Assembly (NCBI GenBank): GCA_000708835.1
Contig: DF237052.1
Span: forward strand, 124,001-188,000
Direction of reading: 5' to 3'
DNA length: 64,000 nucleotides
Source: Klebsormidium nitens
Taxonomy: Eukaryota; Streptophyta; Klebsormidiophyceae; Klebsormidiales; Klebsormidiaceae
Part shown: positions 1-19,740 of the stretch, in pieces
How the letters are laid out: each line of letters begins with the position of its first letter
Position numbering within the stretch: the stretch's first letter is position 1
The notes under the pieces: model-generated
The model's database searches: none
Seen by the model: the letters and a program-made list of their open reading frames with translations, nothing else
Told to the model about the DNA's origin: nothing
Position numbers and translations under genes: made by a program

Positions 1-3000
1 CCTTCAAAGAAAATCAATGCAGTCTGGACTGTACCTCCAATGCTTGATCAGAAGGACTGATATCGCACAGTGCGTCACACCTGGCCGTTTGACCATCTTT
101 CTGCTTGGTTATCTCAGGATCTGAGCCCTTCATGAGCCATCGGACGGTTCAGGACTTGTGGATCGGCATCGTTGGTCTTGGTCGAAGCGGCGAGATCTGG
201 TAAAAAGGGCGACAAGGTGCGGCCTGAGCTGTGAGGAACTTTGCTGATCCCGGCGACGAAAACAGCGAGGTAAGATTTGCAGAGTTTAGCCTCTTTTGAC
301 TTCTCATCTTGGACAAAAGGCTACTACTACTTGGGTTTGCGTTAGACCTGATACTGGTTGAAAGGTTGGTTCTGCACTAAAACACGTCATCGAACCGTCA
401 ATCTTGTCAAGAAGCAAGTCTGGGCAATACCATAGTGTCGAGCGGTAGCCGATAAACGCAAACCCCAAGCAAACCAAGCAAACCATCAAAGGTCGAGACT
501 TCAGCTTTGCATTGACGTCCACAAGCGCAGGGGTGCCTTTTTGCCTCCAATTCTGAGTCCCCCTTTATTGTCAATGTCAGGCTTGCACAACCACATCCTT
601 CTCGTAGGGCGAAATCTGCGGTCTTGATTTTTGATGTAAAGCAAATGCAAGGAAGAGCGACAACGCAAAAGGAAGCAAGGGAAAGCAAGTGTTGAAGTTT
701 TCGTTAGAGGTTCCAAGGTTTTGAAGTAGGACCGGGTTTTAAGAGACATATATTTAGGGCCTTGTACATAATAACCCGAAGGTCCACGCTTGCTGAGAGC
801 CTGCGCTTCTGGAGATGGTCCAAAAATACTCCGTTGGATACCCCCACTGAGCTACAACACGGACTTCAGCTGAGGTTGGACGGCCGACTCGCATAAACCT
901 GCGCTTGAAGGTGGCTGTGAAGTACGATGTGTTAGTTGTGTGCCATGTCAATGCATGAGTCATGCAATATCGCCTCCCTCATGTGCAACTTGCTGAATCA
1001 ATCACACTGAGCTCTTCAGCGGCTGAAACAACTAGATCTTCCAAATACTCTCATAGCCATATCTGGTGTGTGGTACGTCATCTTAGACTTAGCCTATGTA
1101 TATCTTAGTCGGCACCTGGGCGGTTTCTAATCTCTAGGCCCTTCTTGAGTACTGAAATAATACGTACGTGATGATCCAGATTGATCTTTGCAGCTTTGTC
1201 TCGTATCATCGTCCAATGTTGAAGCCAGACAGCTACCAAAATGGCGAGTCCCGTTGGTCGAGTGGTACAGTGCTCGACCTTCTCGCGGTGACATCACCGT
1301 GATGACTGTAACGTTGCCCACGCGTACATATCTACAAAAGGACAAGCTAGCGTTTGATCCTTGTTCTCGTCAACACGATCGCCTTCGTGCCGTTTGCATG
1401 GTGGGTGAGCAGGGGGAGGACCATCAACTTGGTCTAAGTTTGCAAAGAGCGGACCCGGTGAGGACCCGGTGTCTCCAGCTGACGAGCCCAGTGTGCTCAG
1501 ACGGTTCCCAAGTTTAGACAGCTCTACCAAATTGTCAAAATGGCAGGCTTGGCATGATCCTCCCATATGTGAACACCATGCTTCATCCTCAAACACCGTC
1601 CACGAATCCGGTCAGGTCATTCATGACGGTTTTGCACGGTTGTAACTTAAGACCAACCAAGGTCCCGCATGGCAATGCCAACATGACCGACCCTAGGCAT
1701 TGCAGGCTGTCTAATACTAACTTGGGACTAACGTACGTACCGTGTGTCTCACTATATTGCAGTCACTCATCATTGCTGGGCTAGTTGACCAAACATGCAA
1801 ATGAGCGGGGTTGAAAAGGTACGCGTTTAGTCATTTAGTAGTAGCCCCCTAGTAGCGGGTATATCGAGCTCTTGCTACGTCGTCGGAAAGCTGTCATGCG
1901 GGCTACTTAGTACTAGCCCTACAATGGCAATATCAATATACAAAGCGATTTGTTGGCCAAGCCAACTCAATGTCAAGTAGTGAGTGCCACAGCACCTCAA
2001 ATGTCAATGATACCTCAATGATACGACCGAAAGCGGCGGCCATGAAGAGATCCCCACGCCGGGCCCCCCCACGGCCTACGAAACTTGACATCGCCAATGG
2101 CCTCGCACCTAGTGTGCTCTGTACTGCTCGTGCGGCTCTATGATGGATAGCCATGCAGTCTGACTGCGCGCTGCCTGTGATATCGAAGCAGTCGTGATGC
2201 CTCATCTCCAATCTGACTCTCATCACCATGCATTGCTCTCAAAGCCGCAACGCGCTGTGCAGAGACTGCCAGTGGCATTGAACCAAGTTAGCTGGCCGGG
2301 CCCGCCGTGCTGGCCGCGCAAGACACGACCGTATATTCCGGGGGCCCCCGCCGCTGGCCCCCTCAGCCTGCCTGATTGGCTAAATTTGAAGGCAATGATG
2401 GGTTTGTCAACGTGTCCATTCAATGTCCGGCCGATAGCCGACTGCAGATTGGTTTTGGAAGCTGCGTCACTATTACGTCAGAGTCGCGGTCAGATAGGCC
2501 GGAATTGGCGGATGCAGCCGGGCCGGGTCAGCCCAAGCAAACCTGATTTGCATGTACTGAAAACTTCAACCATTGGATCAAGACACCGCCGTCTGGTCCT
2601 GGTCTGGAGAACCCTCGATTGGTTCAAAATGGTTCATTGAACCAGACTTGAGTTAAAGCTTAAACCCGGCAGCCGACTTTGTAGGTTGGAGTTTGTTTTA
2701 ACTACCAACCGTGCAGTACGAACAATACGGATCCGACAGTATCCGACGGTACGGATTACGGTATTCCGTGTCGAACCCTAGAATCGCACGCATGATCGGC
2801 GCTCCCCCAGTGCGCTTGCCCGTCAACGCCGACCTACCGAAGAACGCGGACAAGGAAATCCAGCCTCTTATAGAAAGTAACCACACACAGTACGGGGCGC
2901 TGAACCTAAGAAACGGGAACACGTGGTCTGGGTACTTGTCTCTTGACGTTAACCACATTGGCGGGCGCTCTGACTGAGGCGATTTGTTTGGGGCGCTTGT

Positions 3001-3734
3001 GTCTTGCTTCCGAGTTCAGCTTCAGGCTTGATGGCAAGTCTGGGTCTGTTCGGGGGCACGCATATTGCGCATCCGTTTCTTTATCCTCAAGTTCAGTTGC
3101 TGTCAGATCAGAGCTTCCAACAGAGTGCAGATGCTTTGCTCCTGGCCGGGCGCGCCAGGAGATAATGGATTATCAAGATTAGATGTCTGCATGAAAGGAG
3201 GAGAACGCAGCCCCCGCGGAGCCGGATCATGAAGGCGTTCTCTTCGGTCAGCGCTGAAAACGCCCCCCTCTTGGGCGCTCTGCTAGAGCAAGTCAGCTGA
3301 CCAGCTAGCAAGCTTAGAGTCTGACAGGACCTCAGCGCCCCTACTCTTCCAACTCTTATGGCCACTGCCAAGATCACGCCCTTGATTCAGGGCAACTCAG
3401 ACTGCTACCTGAGGGCGATGGAAAGAGATAAGCTAGTAGCGCAGGAGAGAGACTTTCGGCTCTGTCCTTGGCTCCACTATTTTAGCGACCCTGCTTTGCA
3501 GTTGGTCTTCACTTTCAAAGCTCACAGTTCTCCAGCACCACCAAAGTGAAGGGACGCCCCTTCAGCTCATTCTCTCAGCTCACTTCTCCTCCTCAGCTCG
3601 CCGGCATTGCCAAAGGCGACAAGTGTTGACAACCTTTCAGCCGCAACAGCTTTCAGGGCAGCTCAAGTGCTCTTCTCAGCTCTTCTTTCTGCACGCGTAT
3701 ACAAACCACGGGTCCCGCCAAGCGACAAGGAGGG
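1..3734. other. Intergenic region, no supported gene
   Basis: I see no exon chain here with family resemblance and matching splice phases. Open frames up to about 148 codons occur (for example 2194-2640), but they overlap open frames on the other strand and have no recognisable motif. The last 200 bases or so before 3735 are pyrimidine-rich with repeated CAGCTC-type words, which would suit a 5' leader or promoter of the next gene. A neighbouring gene's untranslated region could extend in from the left edge. Confidence 0.5.
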
Positions 3735-5630
3735 ATGGGGGGTCTTCGCACCGTCCGTTCCCAGACCGCCGTCGACATGGACGGCTTTCCTGCCTTCTCG
3801 GGGGAGATCAAAGGGGGGGGTTCCGTGCTCGTTTTTGCGATTACGACCGCCTCAAAAGCTGCCAAGCGGTTAGACCGGCTGCACTTTCACGGCCTGCCAA
3901 AGCTCCGGAAGAACATCAGCCTTGGGAAGTTGTTAGCACAGCTGGCGGGAAGTGCGCTGAGCAACACGGTGTGGAGCATTCGGACGGTGCGCACGATCCT
4001 GGCGTTCGCGCTGCTGGTCATCCTCATGCGGCAGACATGTGAGTGGACTTGCAATTCTTCATCTGCTGAGCTGTCCAGCAACTGAGAGGGCTGAGGTTCG
4101 GTGCGGTTGCCTCATTAGTGTTCCTGAGAGCGCAGTGCATGGAAGGGTGTTGGTTTTGGAGCACAGACAAGCCTGAGGTGTGCCTGTACACCAGTAGTAA
4201 ATGAGCGCGAATGAGCTTTAGCTGACACAGCAAATCTGTCACATCACCTGATGCCAACGCAAGCCTCCAGTGCTCTTCTCACACTTGTCTTGCATGGCAA
4301 ACCCAACCTCTGTAGCCTAGTTTACCCTGCACTTGATAACTCTCTCTGACCCTGCTTTGAACCATCCTCTGCAGTTGCACCGAACGCAGGCGGCAGAGGA
4401 GTCTCCCAGAGGAACCTCGATTGGATGGCCGACTTTGGTCCCCGCATCGACGCAGGCTACTTCTGCAGCAGACACGAGGCCAACCAGTCCCTCGTCATTA
4501 GCAGCCCCCAGCACTTGAAACGGTCCCTTGCCCCGTCTGCCGGTCTCTTCCTTTCCCCGCCTCCCCCTAACAAAGCTCACCTTGAGTCCCCCCCGCCGAC
4601 GCTTTCCTGGTTTGGACTGAGGCCGAGCACGTGGACTGGGGAGAGCTCTCCTATTGAGATGCTGCCAGTGGACTGTGAGGGGAGTGCGCCAGACAAGTTT
4701 TACTGCTGCTCGGTGAGTGTACTAAGCTTCGGCATGTTGGTCTGAGCTCTGTGATTGCCAGTCTTGAATCCCTGAAGCTTAAATCCAGTCAGAACTTGTC
4801 TTGCTAGACAAGTTGACTGCATCTGCTGCTTGACCCGGAACAGGATGTAACGTGCTTCTGGCTAATGGCCTCTGATTGACAAGTCTGGGATTTCAGCCTT
4901 CGTTTACAGGACAGCAACAGATAGAGGAAGGAAGGAAAGTAGGACTTGATATTGTCTATGGCTATTCCCCATGCCCTCACTATGGACAACTTGGACCCTG
5001 GCTGACCGTCTCAATCTCTCCCTTTCAGGAGGTGCGCAAGCTGATGGGAGCTCTGAGGGGCGCTGGAGTGACGTCAGCTGGGGGCCTGACACAGTGCATG
5101 TCCCAAGTGAAATCGATGCTGGCAGGCCACGTGACGATCGACACGCTGGGGTATTGCGGAGTTGACGTCAACGAGTACGTCAGCCCGAGCCGGGTGGAGC
5201 ATGTGCTGACAATGCTGCGGCCAGAGGCCTATGGACACGTGAGTTGCTTCCCATACTTCTGCGTTATCCTGGTCTTTGGTCGGTCGGAGTTCTTAACTGT
5301 CTGGTGATTAAACTTGCTGTGCATGCTTGCTTCTCAGATCGAGGTCATTGACGAATCAATGAGGCTAGAGATGCCTTCGAAAACCCTTGAACTGCTCGTA
5401 CGACTGTCCTGTCCTTGTAGAAAAGTTCGTTTCAACTAAAGCTGGAAGTAGTGTGCTGCCCCTGATGCCTTCATGCAGAATATGGGATCGATGCTAACCG
5501 GACTCCTTTTTCCTTGCAGGAACCCATTGCACTGAAGGATGATCAGTTCACGTTGCCCGACCGGGTGGTCCAAAAGGCGCAAAGCTCAGGGCTGAGGAGC
5601 AGGCGGTTGACTCTGGGTGCGTCTCGGTGA
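3735..5630 (+). CDS. Unrecognised protein with one hydrophobic segment (5 exons)
   Basis: I do not recognise this family. Five exons join in phase: 3735-4038, 4375-4712, 5029-5238, 5338-5397 and 5520-5630, giving about 340 residues. Most donors are GTGAGT-like; the fourth is GTACGA and is weak. Residues about 86-98 form a hydrophobic stretch (TILAFALLVILM) after a basic region, which could be a membrane anchor. The next part has a compact segment rich in Phe, Gly, Cys and His, then a proline-rich loop (SPPPPNK). The C-terminal half is mixed alpha/beta in character and ends in a basic tail. The first ATG of the long first exon was taken as the start. The consistent phases over four introns are the main argument that it is real. 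An upstream exon cannot be excluded, and the fourth intron is the least certain join. Confidence 0.5.
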
Positions 5631-6538
5631 CCCTAGTGCTGCGGCAACTCGTTGATCCTTATAAAAGGTTTCGTCCGTGTTGAAAGCGCCTTCACTACGA
5701 GGTTGCACGAGGTTATTTGTACCATAACATTGAATTGAGAGTAAAGCTAGCAGTGAAATCAGCTCGGAGTCTAACCACAATCGTCGTGGTAATGACGAGT
5801 TAACAAGAGCGGGTTAAGTGTTGTGGTGGGCTTCCAGTGGCAACTACAAACTGGAGGCTTGCTTTAGGTTAACCACTGGAAGCAAGCAAGCAAGTTACAT
5901 GTTCGAGCAACGCAAACACAGGTCCACATTCGTGAAGAGCTCAAATGCCTTCGCATAAAACTAGGACTGACATATGGCACGAAGTGAAGAGAAGCTCATT
6001 GGTGCGGTAGGTCCTGTTCTCGATCTCATCAAGTCACAGAGATATGCACGGTGCATGACCCGTCATGACAAGTGATTTCTGGTGATGCCGTCACTCCCGC
6101 AGCCCATGTATGTGTATATCCACAAGTCTTCCGATATTTTCACTGAGCGTGACATATGTGAATACATTTGATGCCAGTTCCGAATGCACATCGCACCATT
6201 CAGATTTTGGCAGCCCTTGTCCTTGACTAGTATTCTGTGCAGTGGGCCCAAGCGACCGAGAAATCGTCGTAGCCGGTCTATTTGACACGACATATCATCT
6301 GGTATACGCATTGCAAAGGTTCGATTGCGAAAGTACATCCCTTTGTGCGCGGATGTGCTAGTATTCAACTCCTTCGGTGGCTCGGTGCATGATCAATGCC
6401 ACTCTGCGGTTTGTACCTGTGAAGGTAGTACAGCGCGTGTTCAGCCTTGAAGTATTAATGGAACACTGATTTACTCCAGATCATCCGGAAGATATATTCG
6501 AGGATTCGAAGTATAGAATCTAGCTGGTAAATGTATGA

Positions 6539-6556
6539 GCTTCGGCTGGCCGAAGC
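6539..6556. repeat. Short perfect inverted repeat
   Basis: Two 8-base arms (GCTTCGGC and GCCGAAGC) are separated by TG and form a perfect palindromic hairpin. The flanks carry related words (CTGGTAAATG on the left, CTAGTAAATG on the right). No gene is close enough to suggest a terminator role. Confidence 0.5.
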
Positions 6557-7175
6557 CTTCTACCTAGTAAATGGGACACATCCACGTCTAGCTCGCCAGG
6601 CGCTCGCCGGGCGGCCCAAGAACAATCAGAACAATGACGTTAGCCCAGCTTGTCATGCGCAGCTTATTTTCTTGCACACCATGCTAAGTTCGTAACGAAT
6701 TGATCATGAAGAACGATGTTTTCCACTCAATCGCACATGACGTGGGAATCCACCTGCCAACCAGTGCCAAGCCGATGTGAATGAAGCCGGCCCGGGGTGT
6801 TGCGGAACATGATGTGAGTCGAGCGGTATCCTCGGCAGCTCTCGGCAAATATGCTAGTGACCGTACTTTTGTTCAACAAGTTTCGACAGCGTTCGCTGGT
6901 CGCAACACTTGTCGCAAAGCCAAGATGAGTCAAATTGCACTTGACTTGCATTCATTTGCAGTTGCAGCTCTAAAAGTTCGCCATTCCGCTTTGCAAAAAA
7001 ATTCTGCTCGTTCTTCCCTCGTTCTTCAATCGGACGATCGGACGAATTGGCTGGTTTGAGTCCCGGTTGAGTCGCCCACCATTGAATTCTAACCGTCCAT
7101 ATATGCAACGAGGGGATGCGAGCCGTCCGATAGTACTCATAGTACTTTCAGTGAGTCTGGCAACTCTAGCTCGAC

Positions 7176-7316
7176 AGCTTTCACTAACTTATAGGCACCC
7201 GGGGGACGGGTGGGGTTAGTTTGGGGGTTAGGGTCGGTACCGGTGCGGAGCGGGTCATGTTTTAGGTTAGAGTTTTTAGTTGAGGTGCCCGGGGCTCCTG
7301 TATCCTTGTGAAAGCT
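7176..7316. repeat. G-rich telomere-like dispersed repeat, copy 1
   Basis: The core (about 7193-7298) contains GGACGGGTGGGGTTAG, then several GGGTTAG-like words and GTGCGGAGCG. The same core recurs at 30322-30466 and 36237-36396 in the same orientation. The core is bracketed by imperfect inverted arms: AGCTTTCAC at 7176-7184 and GTGAAAGCT at 7308-7316 are perfect complements, and weaker pairing continues inward. No coding capacity is apparent. Confidence 0.7.
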
Positions 7317-7772
7317 CCGGTTAGTGAAAGCACCTGACCTGAAGCTCCAAGCAATCTGGGCCGTTCGGTCAGGGCGTTGAAAGTGACGGTGTGAAAGGAG
7401 ACACGCTCTCTCCGCAGGTGAAGTTTCGACGCTTTTGAGCGAGCGGATAGAAACTTGAAAGCGTGCAAGCCAACTGGTGTTTCTGAAGCAGCAAAGGGAA
7501 AGGCAGAAGTCTAAGCAAAAGCGCAGAGCCTTTCCTTGGCAGCTTTTACGTGCCACAGTACTAGTAGTATTTATCAGCGCTTGGCCTACTCAGGTTTGTC
7601 CTCAGGTTTGCCCAATAGTACGGGGCTTTCTTTGTTGGTTGCGTGATCCCGGTGGTGAAGCTGACTCAGTACCTTTTGTCGGGTGGGCTACTAGAAATCT
7701 ACAACTACAAAACCTGCTGTTTCTGTTTCCTCAGCAGAGTGCCTCTGTTGCTCCTGGTGTGGGGTAGCCAAA

Positions 7773-15320
<7,548 letters not shown>

Positions 15321-15972
15321 TTGAAAGCCCTTCTTCAGAATTGAGTTCGAATCTTGGATCAGGGTTGACATTCGATTGTCAAGTGTTGCCGAAGTCCCGT
15401 CATTCTTTCATTTGAAGGTATAGCTAGTACGAACATTCTTAGGTCATGTGGGTTGCCGGACTGCACTAGCGGTGCCTATGCAGGAGTAGGGCAAGCCGTC
15501 TGGATCTTTGCAACTTAGCTTACAATCTGAACTCGCGCATGGTACCTAGTTGGAACTCAGAAAACATTTGGTATAAGGACTGTGATGAACCTACTGATCG
15601 GAATTTCCACCATCAGGGTCTTGTGCCCTTCACATGAGTCGGCCGAAATATCAAGGAAAAGCTTTTTGGAGTTGGCATTGCCGGGACACGTTGGGTCATC
15701 AAGCATATACCATGTCCGCATGGTCTCGGCATGTGAACTTCAATATCTTCAATATCATTGAATTGCCAGAACGGACGGGTCTTCCTTAAGCATCATCCAT
15801 GCATTAGTGGCTTGCTATGCACGGCATGTGCAATTAATTCTAGTACGGTATGTGACCACCGGGCGCTTGGTATGCAGACATGATGACAGCTGTGTGCCTT
15901 AATTCTACTAGGCACATGCGTGCTACAGCAGAGCTAGAAACCATTGGATACTAACGACCATCCATCGAGTGA
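15321..15972. other. Intergenic region between convergent genes
   Basis: About 650 bases between the stop codon of phytoene desaturase and the stop codon of the CvfB-like gene on the opposite strand. It should hold both 3' untranslated regions. I see no exon, repeat or clear polyadenylation motif. Confidence 0.6.
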
Positions 15973-18858
15973 TCACGTCCTTGCACTGGCTGTTGTACCA
16001 TCGTCTTCGACCAATACGACCCCCTCATCCGTCTCAATTGCCCTCCCTATCTTCATGAGACCACCTACCGCCTTTTTGAAACCGGATTTTGTCAATTGCA
16101 ATTTGGCAGCAATCTCTTGCGGCGGGGATTTGCTATTTAGGGGAATGAAACCGCCATAGATGATGAGCTGTTCTTCTAGGTATGCCTTGTCGGCTTCATA
16201 CTGCGCGGCTCCGAACGCCCGTAAGGAGACGTCCACCTGACAGGAAATGCATACAGCTTTCAGATATCACGATAAACGATTCAAGGTTCTGAAGAGCGTT
16301 CTGATCGAGCGGCTCAGACCGGCTCCAAGCAGACTTGAACGGTTGAAGAAGGAGGAGGAAAGTACGATTGACTTTGTAAATGATAGGCAGTAAAGGCGCC
16401 GGGAGGGATGGACTCAATTGTCATTGAGAAGACCTGGGTTCTTGGGCCCGACTCAACTCGAAGATCCGCTTCGAATCCAAGCAATCTGGGTAGAAATTGG
16501 AGGCTTTGAACGAAAAAACCCACTTAACCCAATGCCTCTGGTAGTCAAGAGAGACACAAGCTTCATTAACCTGTATGTATATTGCCCGGCCCAAACGCAG
16601 AACTCTGACTCAAGCAGCAAACTTCAAGAGAGCAGGATAGGTAGCACAAGAACAACCTGCCATACCTTCGATGTACACATTTGCACGATTCCTCACATGC
16701 TGAATGTTGAACGCATGACTGGCACCCCTCAAACCCTCAAAGGTCAAGTTGCCCCATACCGACCGCTTGACAGTGTTCTTCACACATTTTGAGCATAGCA
16801 TCGACTCTCCTATGCCATGCACGGTCTGTAGTGATTCAAGCCGCCTCAATCAGTCCCACCCGTTCCCTCGACTCCTTCTGAAGGACTCAGTGTGCTCCTT
16901 GAAAGAAAGTACGAAGAATACGAAACCATTACGAAGAATCCGAAGCTATTCCAAACAATCCAAAGGCAAAAGATCAACCCGAAGTTTCTCACCTTGTCGT
17001 CGTCCCTGATCTTGAACACCCACCCCTTCATCACGTCCCCAATCTCGATCCTGTCCCTTCCGTACAGTTCCATCTGGTCCTTATACACAAGCCCGTCGTA
17101 TCCCCCCCGGATAATCACTCTCATCCCCAGGGGGGTAAATTGGTACACCTTGAAGTCTATTTGCTGCCCCCACTCCAGATCCCTTGAAGCTGACGGCCCC
17201 TCATTTCCAACGTCCTCCCCCTCTAGTCCGCTACTTTGTCTCCTTAAGCCGCCAAAAACTTGCTGGGGGATTTCACCCCGCGGTTCCCCCTTCACCCACG
17301 GCTGCCGGTCCTGCTCGGTGTGAATGCGCCCCGGACGCTTATACTCCTTTTTGATCACGTCCTTCTTCCGCTCGGTTATCCCCCGGGTTTCAGAAACCTG
17401 ACTCCGTAATCCCGGCACACGGTCCCGTACCCCATATTTCCGCTCGCTCGTATCCAAACGCTCTTCGCCTACAACAGATGCACTTTGGGAAACCTCCTCT
17501 CGAACCCCGAAAACTTTCCGCCGCACTTCATCTCCACTCTCCGACACTTTTTCTTCTCTCCTCGTGTAATCAAAATCGCTTTCGGGTTTGGTTTTGTCGA
17601 TACTGAACCGCCGGCTTCTTTGCACTGGTTCCCGGACAGGATATAGGTCGTCAGCCTCGAGCCGGTCGTCCTCCGCATATGACGGTGGCTGCTTGGGCTT
17701 CCAAACCTGGCAAAAAAAGTAGGCAAAAGAGTCCGCTAAGACTTGTTTCTTACTTTTTAGGAAGCCAAAAGCTGGCAATCCAAAATAGAGAAGAGCATCA
17801 CAGGTATTTAATGGCTTTGTCACACCACTTGGCAAAGGTTCGCCCACTCGACAACAACAGTCTATGTTCGATGATTGGCAACAGGCCGAAAGCAAGATCC
17901 CGTTCGCAGCGAAGACTTTGCTTAGACTTTGCTTAGAATAACCATATAATTGCCACAGAAGTTACCTGCAGCCCCAAAGGCAAGAAACTGCTCCTCACGT
18001 CCGCACCAATTAGTAAGAGCTCAGTAGGAAAAAGCGCACGATCGGCCAAAATGGGCGAGGAGGCAGGTGTGCCAAAGAGCGATTCAAGAGAAGTAGACAG
18101 GGCCCCATAGGCCTTTGATTGACAAGCACACCAGTTCTGGAAACCTAGTGAGCATGTGTGAAGTTCGACCAAATGGTGGTACATAGCAGGATCCCCGAAT
18201 ACGTCAGAGAATCAACCAAATCTACTTCACACGGTAGGTAGTGGACTTTAAGGGCGAAGCTTCTGGGAATCATGAATCTCAAACCCTAACCCTAAAATGG
18301 ATCAGGGACTCCGTGCGGTGGTCTTTATAAAAAATGTAGTGCGCCTACTTACTTCCAAACCAAGAAACTGTTCTTCAGAATGAGCACCGGTTCATAAATT
18401 GCAGGAAACACAATGCAGCTCACCCTTTTTGTCTTGGTCCCCCATGTGCTTGGCTTTGAGAACTTTCCCCACCCCCTGAATGATTTTGATCCCCCCTCGC
18501 CGTCCTCAAACCCGCCTCTCCTGCTTGGACCACCTCTATCCATCTCATCATCAGATCCACCATCTTGGTAACGGTCTTGGTAACGGTCCGCCTGCACGCC
18601 CGCCCCTCCATACTCGTTTCTCGCTCTTTCTGAATATGAGGCCCTTGCGAGGGTTTGCACCCTTAGAGGCTCCCTGTGACGACCTAGTGGCTCAGGGACG
18701 CTGAATGTGCTTGAGCTTTGAGAAAATGACTGGCCATTTGACAAACCCTCGAGCGGCGAGGTATGCAACTGCCTGCAGAGCGAACACCTTCCGGCAAACC
18801 ACAAGTGCCTCGAAAGCAGCCTCTGCGCAGACGCCATGGGGAGTGATTCACCAATCAA
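15973..18858 (-). CDS. CvfB/YitL-like protein: S1 domain plus C-terminal winged helix (4 exons)
   Basis: The C-terminal half matches the bacterial CvfB/YitL family: an S1-type RNA-binding domain followed by a winged helix. Exons on the minus strand run 18858-18424, 18136-17966, 17706-16993 and 16236-15973, all in phase, for about 527 residues from the first ATG. A second in-frame ATG seven codons in has a better context. The S1 part (about 383-448) contains VYQFTPLGMRVII, GGYDGLVYKDQ, IGDVMKGWVFKIRDDDKV and DVSLRAFG. The winged helix (about 460-515) contains GGFIPLNSKSPPQEIAAKL and KSGFKKAVGGLMK. The first 35 residues are Arg/Ser/Leu-rich with no early acidic stretch after Met8, suggesting an organelle-targeting peptide. 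The middle is low-complexity and charged, where bacterial relatives carry more S1 domains. The role is probably organellar RNA binding, which is an inference. No exon echoes were seen. Confidence 0.82.
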
Positions 18859-19740
18859 GCAATCTGCTCCTGCACCTCTCGGCCGTGTTGCCGGATGAAA
18901 ACCTACGGTAAGCCACTGCTTTTCGCCCCAAACTTCGCCAGCTGCCAGTAATTCGAGTTCTGCTCAGCTGCCTGAGCGGAACAATTTCAAGTTTTGGCGG
19001 GACGCCTAGCCTGGACGTCTTTGCTGCTCGCAAATTTGCCCGTATCTTGGTACGCGTATAGCTAAATGTTGTCAGCAATTATCAATGGACATATGTCGTA
19101 TGATGTGATGTACCGGGCAGCTTTTGGGAAACCAGTCAGGGTAGATCTGAGACATAAAGTTATTCAAGCATGTTCTAAGTTCTCGGAACCATCTACCGGG
19201 CTGGCCGAGATTGCTTCGGATGCGGCAGGAACAACCCGCGTATCGCGCTCTAGGCCGCAATATACGCCCACCCAATAGGTGGATGGCGACCAGTCACCAC
19301 TCATCGACTGACTCTGACGAAGCTCTGCGGATCGCAATGTGGGCAAGTTGGATTGGCAGAGCTTCCGCCCAATTGAAACGCAGAACGTTGTTGACTTCAT
19401 GACGATCTCCGAGTCTTGAAGATCATAACAAACGCTTTTGGAAAAGTCAAGCAGGATCCTCGTTGCCTTGAACAAGGAGCATCCGTCAGTTGCCGCGCCG
19501 ATGGGGGCATGGGTGAAGAGCAGCAGCAGGAAATGAAGCTGTTTGTGATCAAAGAGGAACCAACATGACATGAAATTCTCGACGTGCAGTTCGTCACCAT
19601 TCGATTGTCGTATGGCCAGACGAAAGCCAAGATTGGCCAGGTCAAACAAACCAAGAGAAACCTGGTCATGTCAGTTGCAATAGCGCGTTGGTGACACATC
19701 AGAAAAACGTCGAAGAACGAGGTTTTTCTTACGAGGTGCG
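18859..19740. promoter_or_regulatory. Divergent intergenic region (putative shared promoter)
   Basis: About 880 bases separate the starts of the CvfB-like gene (minus) and the TTM-type gene (plus), so both promoters and 5' leaders must lie here. I cannot point to a specific TATA box or transcription start. Open frames on both strands in this stretch overlap each other and carry no recognisable motif. Confidence 0.45.

Larger units (their letters stand above)
5631..7772. other. Intergenic region between the first gene and phytoene desaturase
   Basis: About 2.1 kb without a supported exon. It contains a short perfect palindrome (6539-6556) and the first copy of the G-rich dispersed repeat (7176-7316). 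The final 300 bases or so should hold the promoter and 5' leader of the phytoene desaturase gene, but I see no convincing TATA box or other defined element. Confidence 0.55.

Noticed and set aside
2194-2640. 148-codon open frame on the plus strand
   Set aside because: It overlaps open frames on the other strand, has no recognisable motif or splice partner, and has unusual composition. Not supported as a gene.
15335-15362. tRNA-like T-loop word GTTCGAATC
   Set aside because: No matching acceptor stem or anticodon arm could be drawn around it.
18137-18145. Acceptor at 18145 (CTAG|GTTTCC) for exon 2 of the CvfB-like gene
   Set aside because: It gives a frame that does not join exon 1 and exon 3. 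The acceptor eight bases further (TTTCCAG|AAC) keeps phase 0 on both sides.
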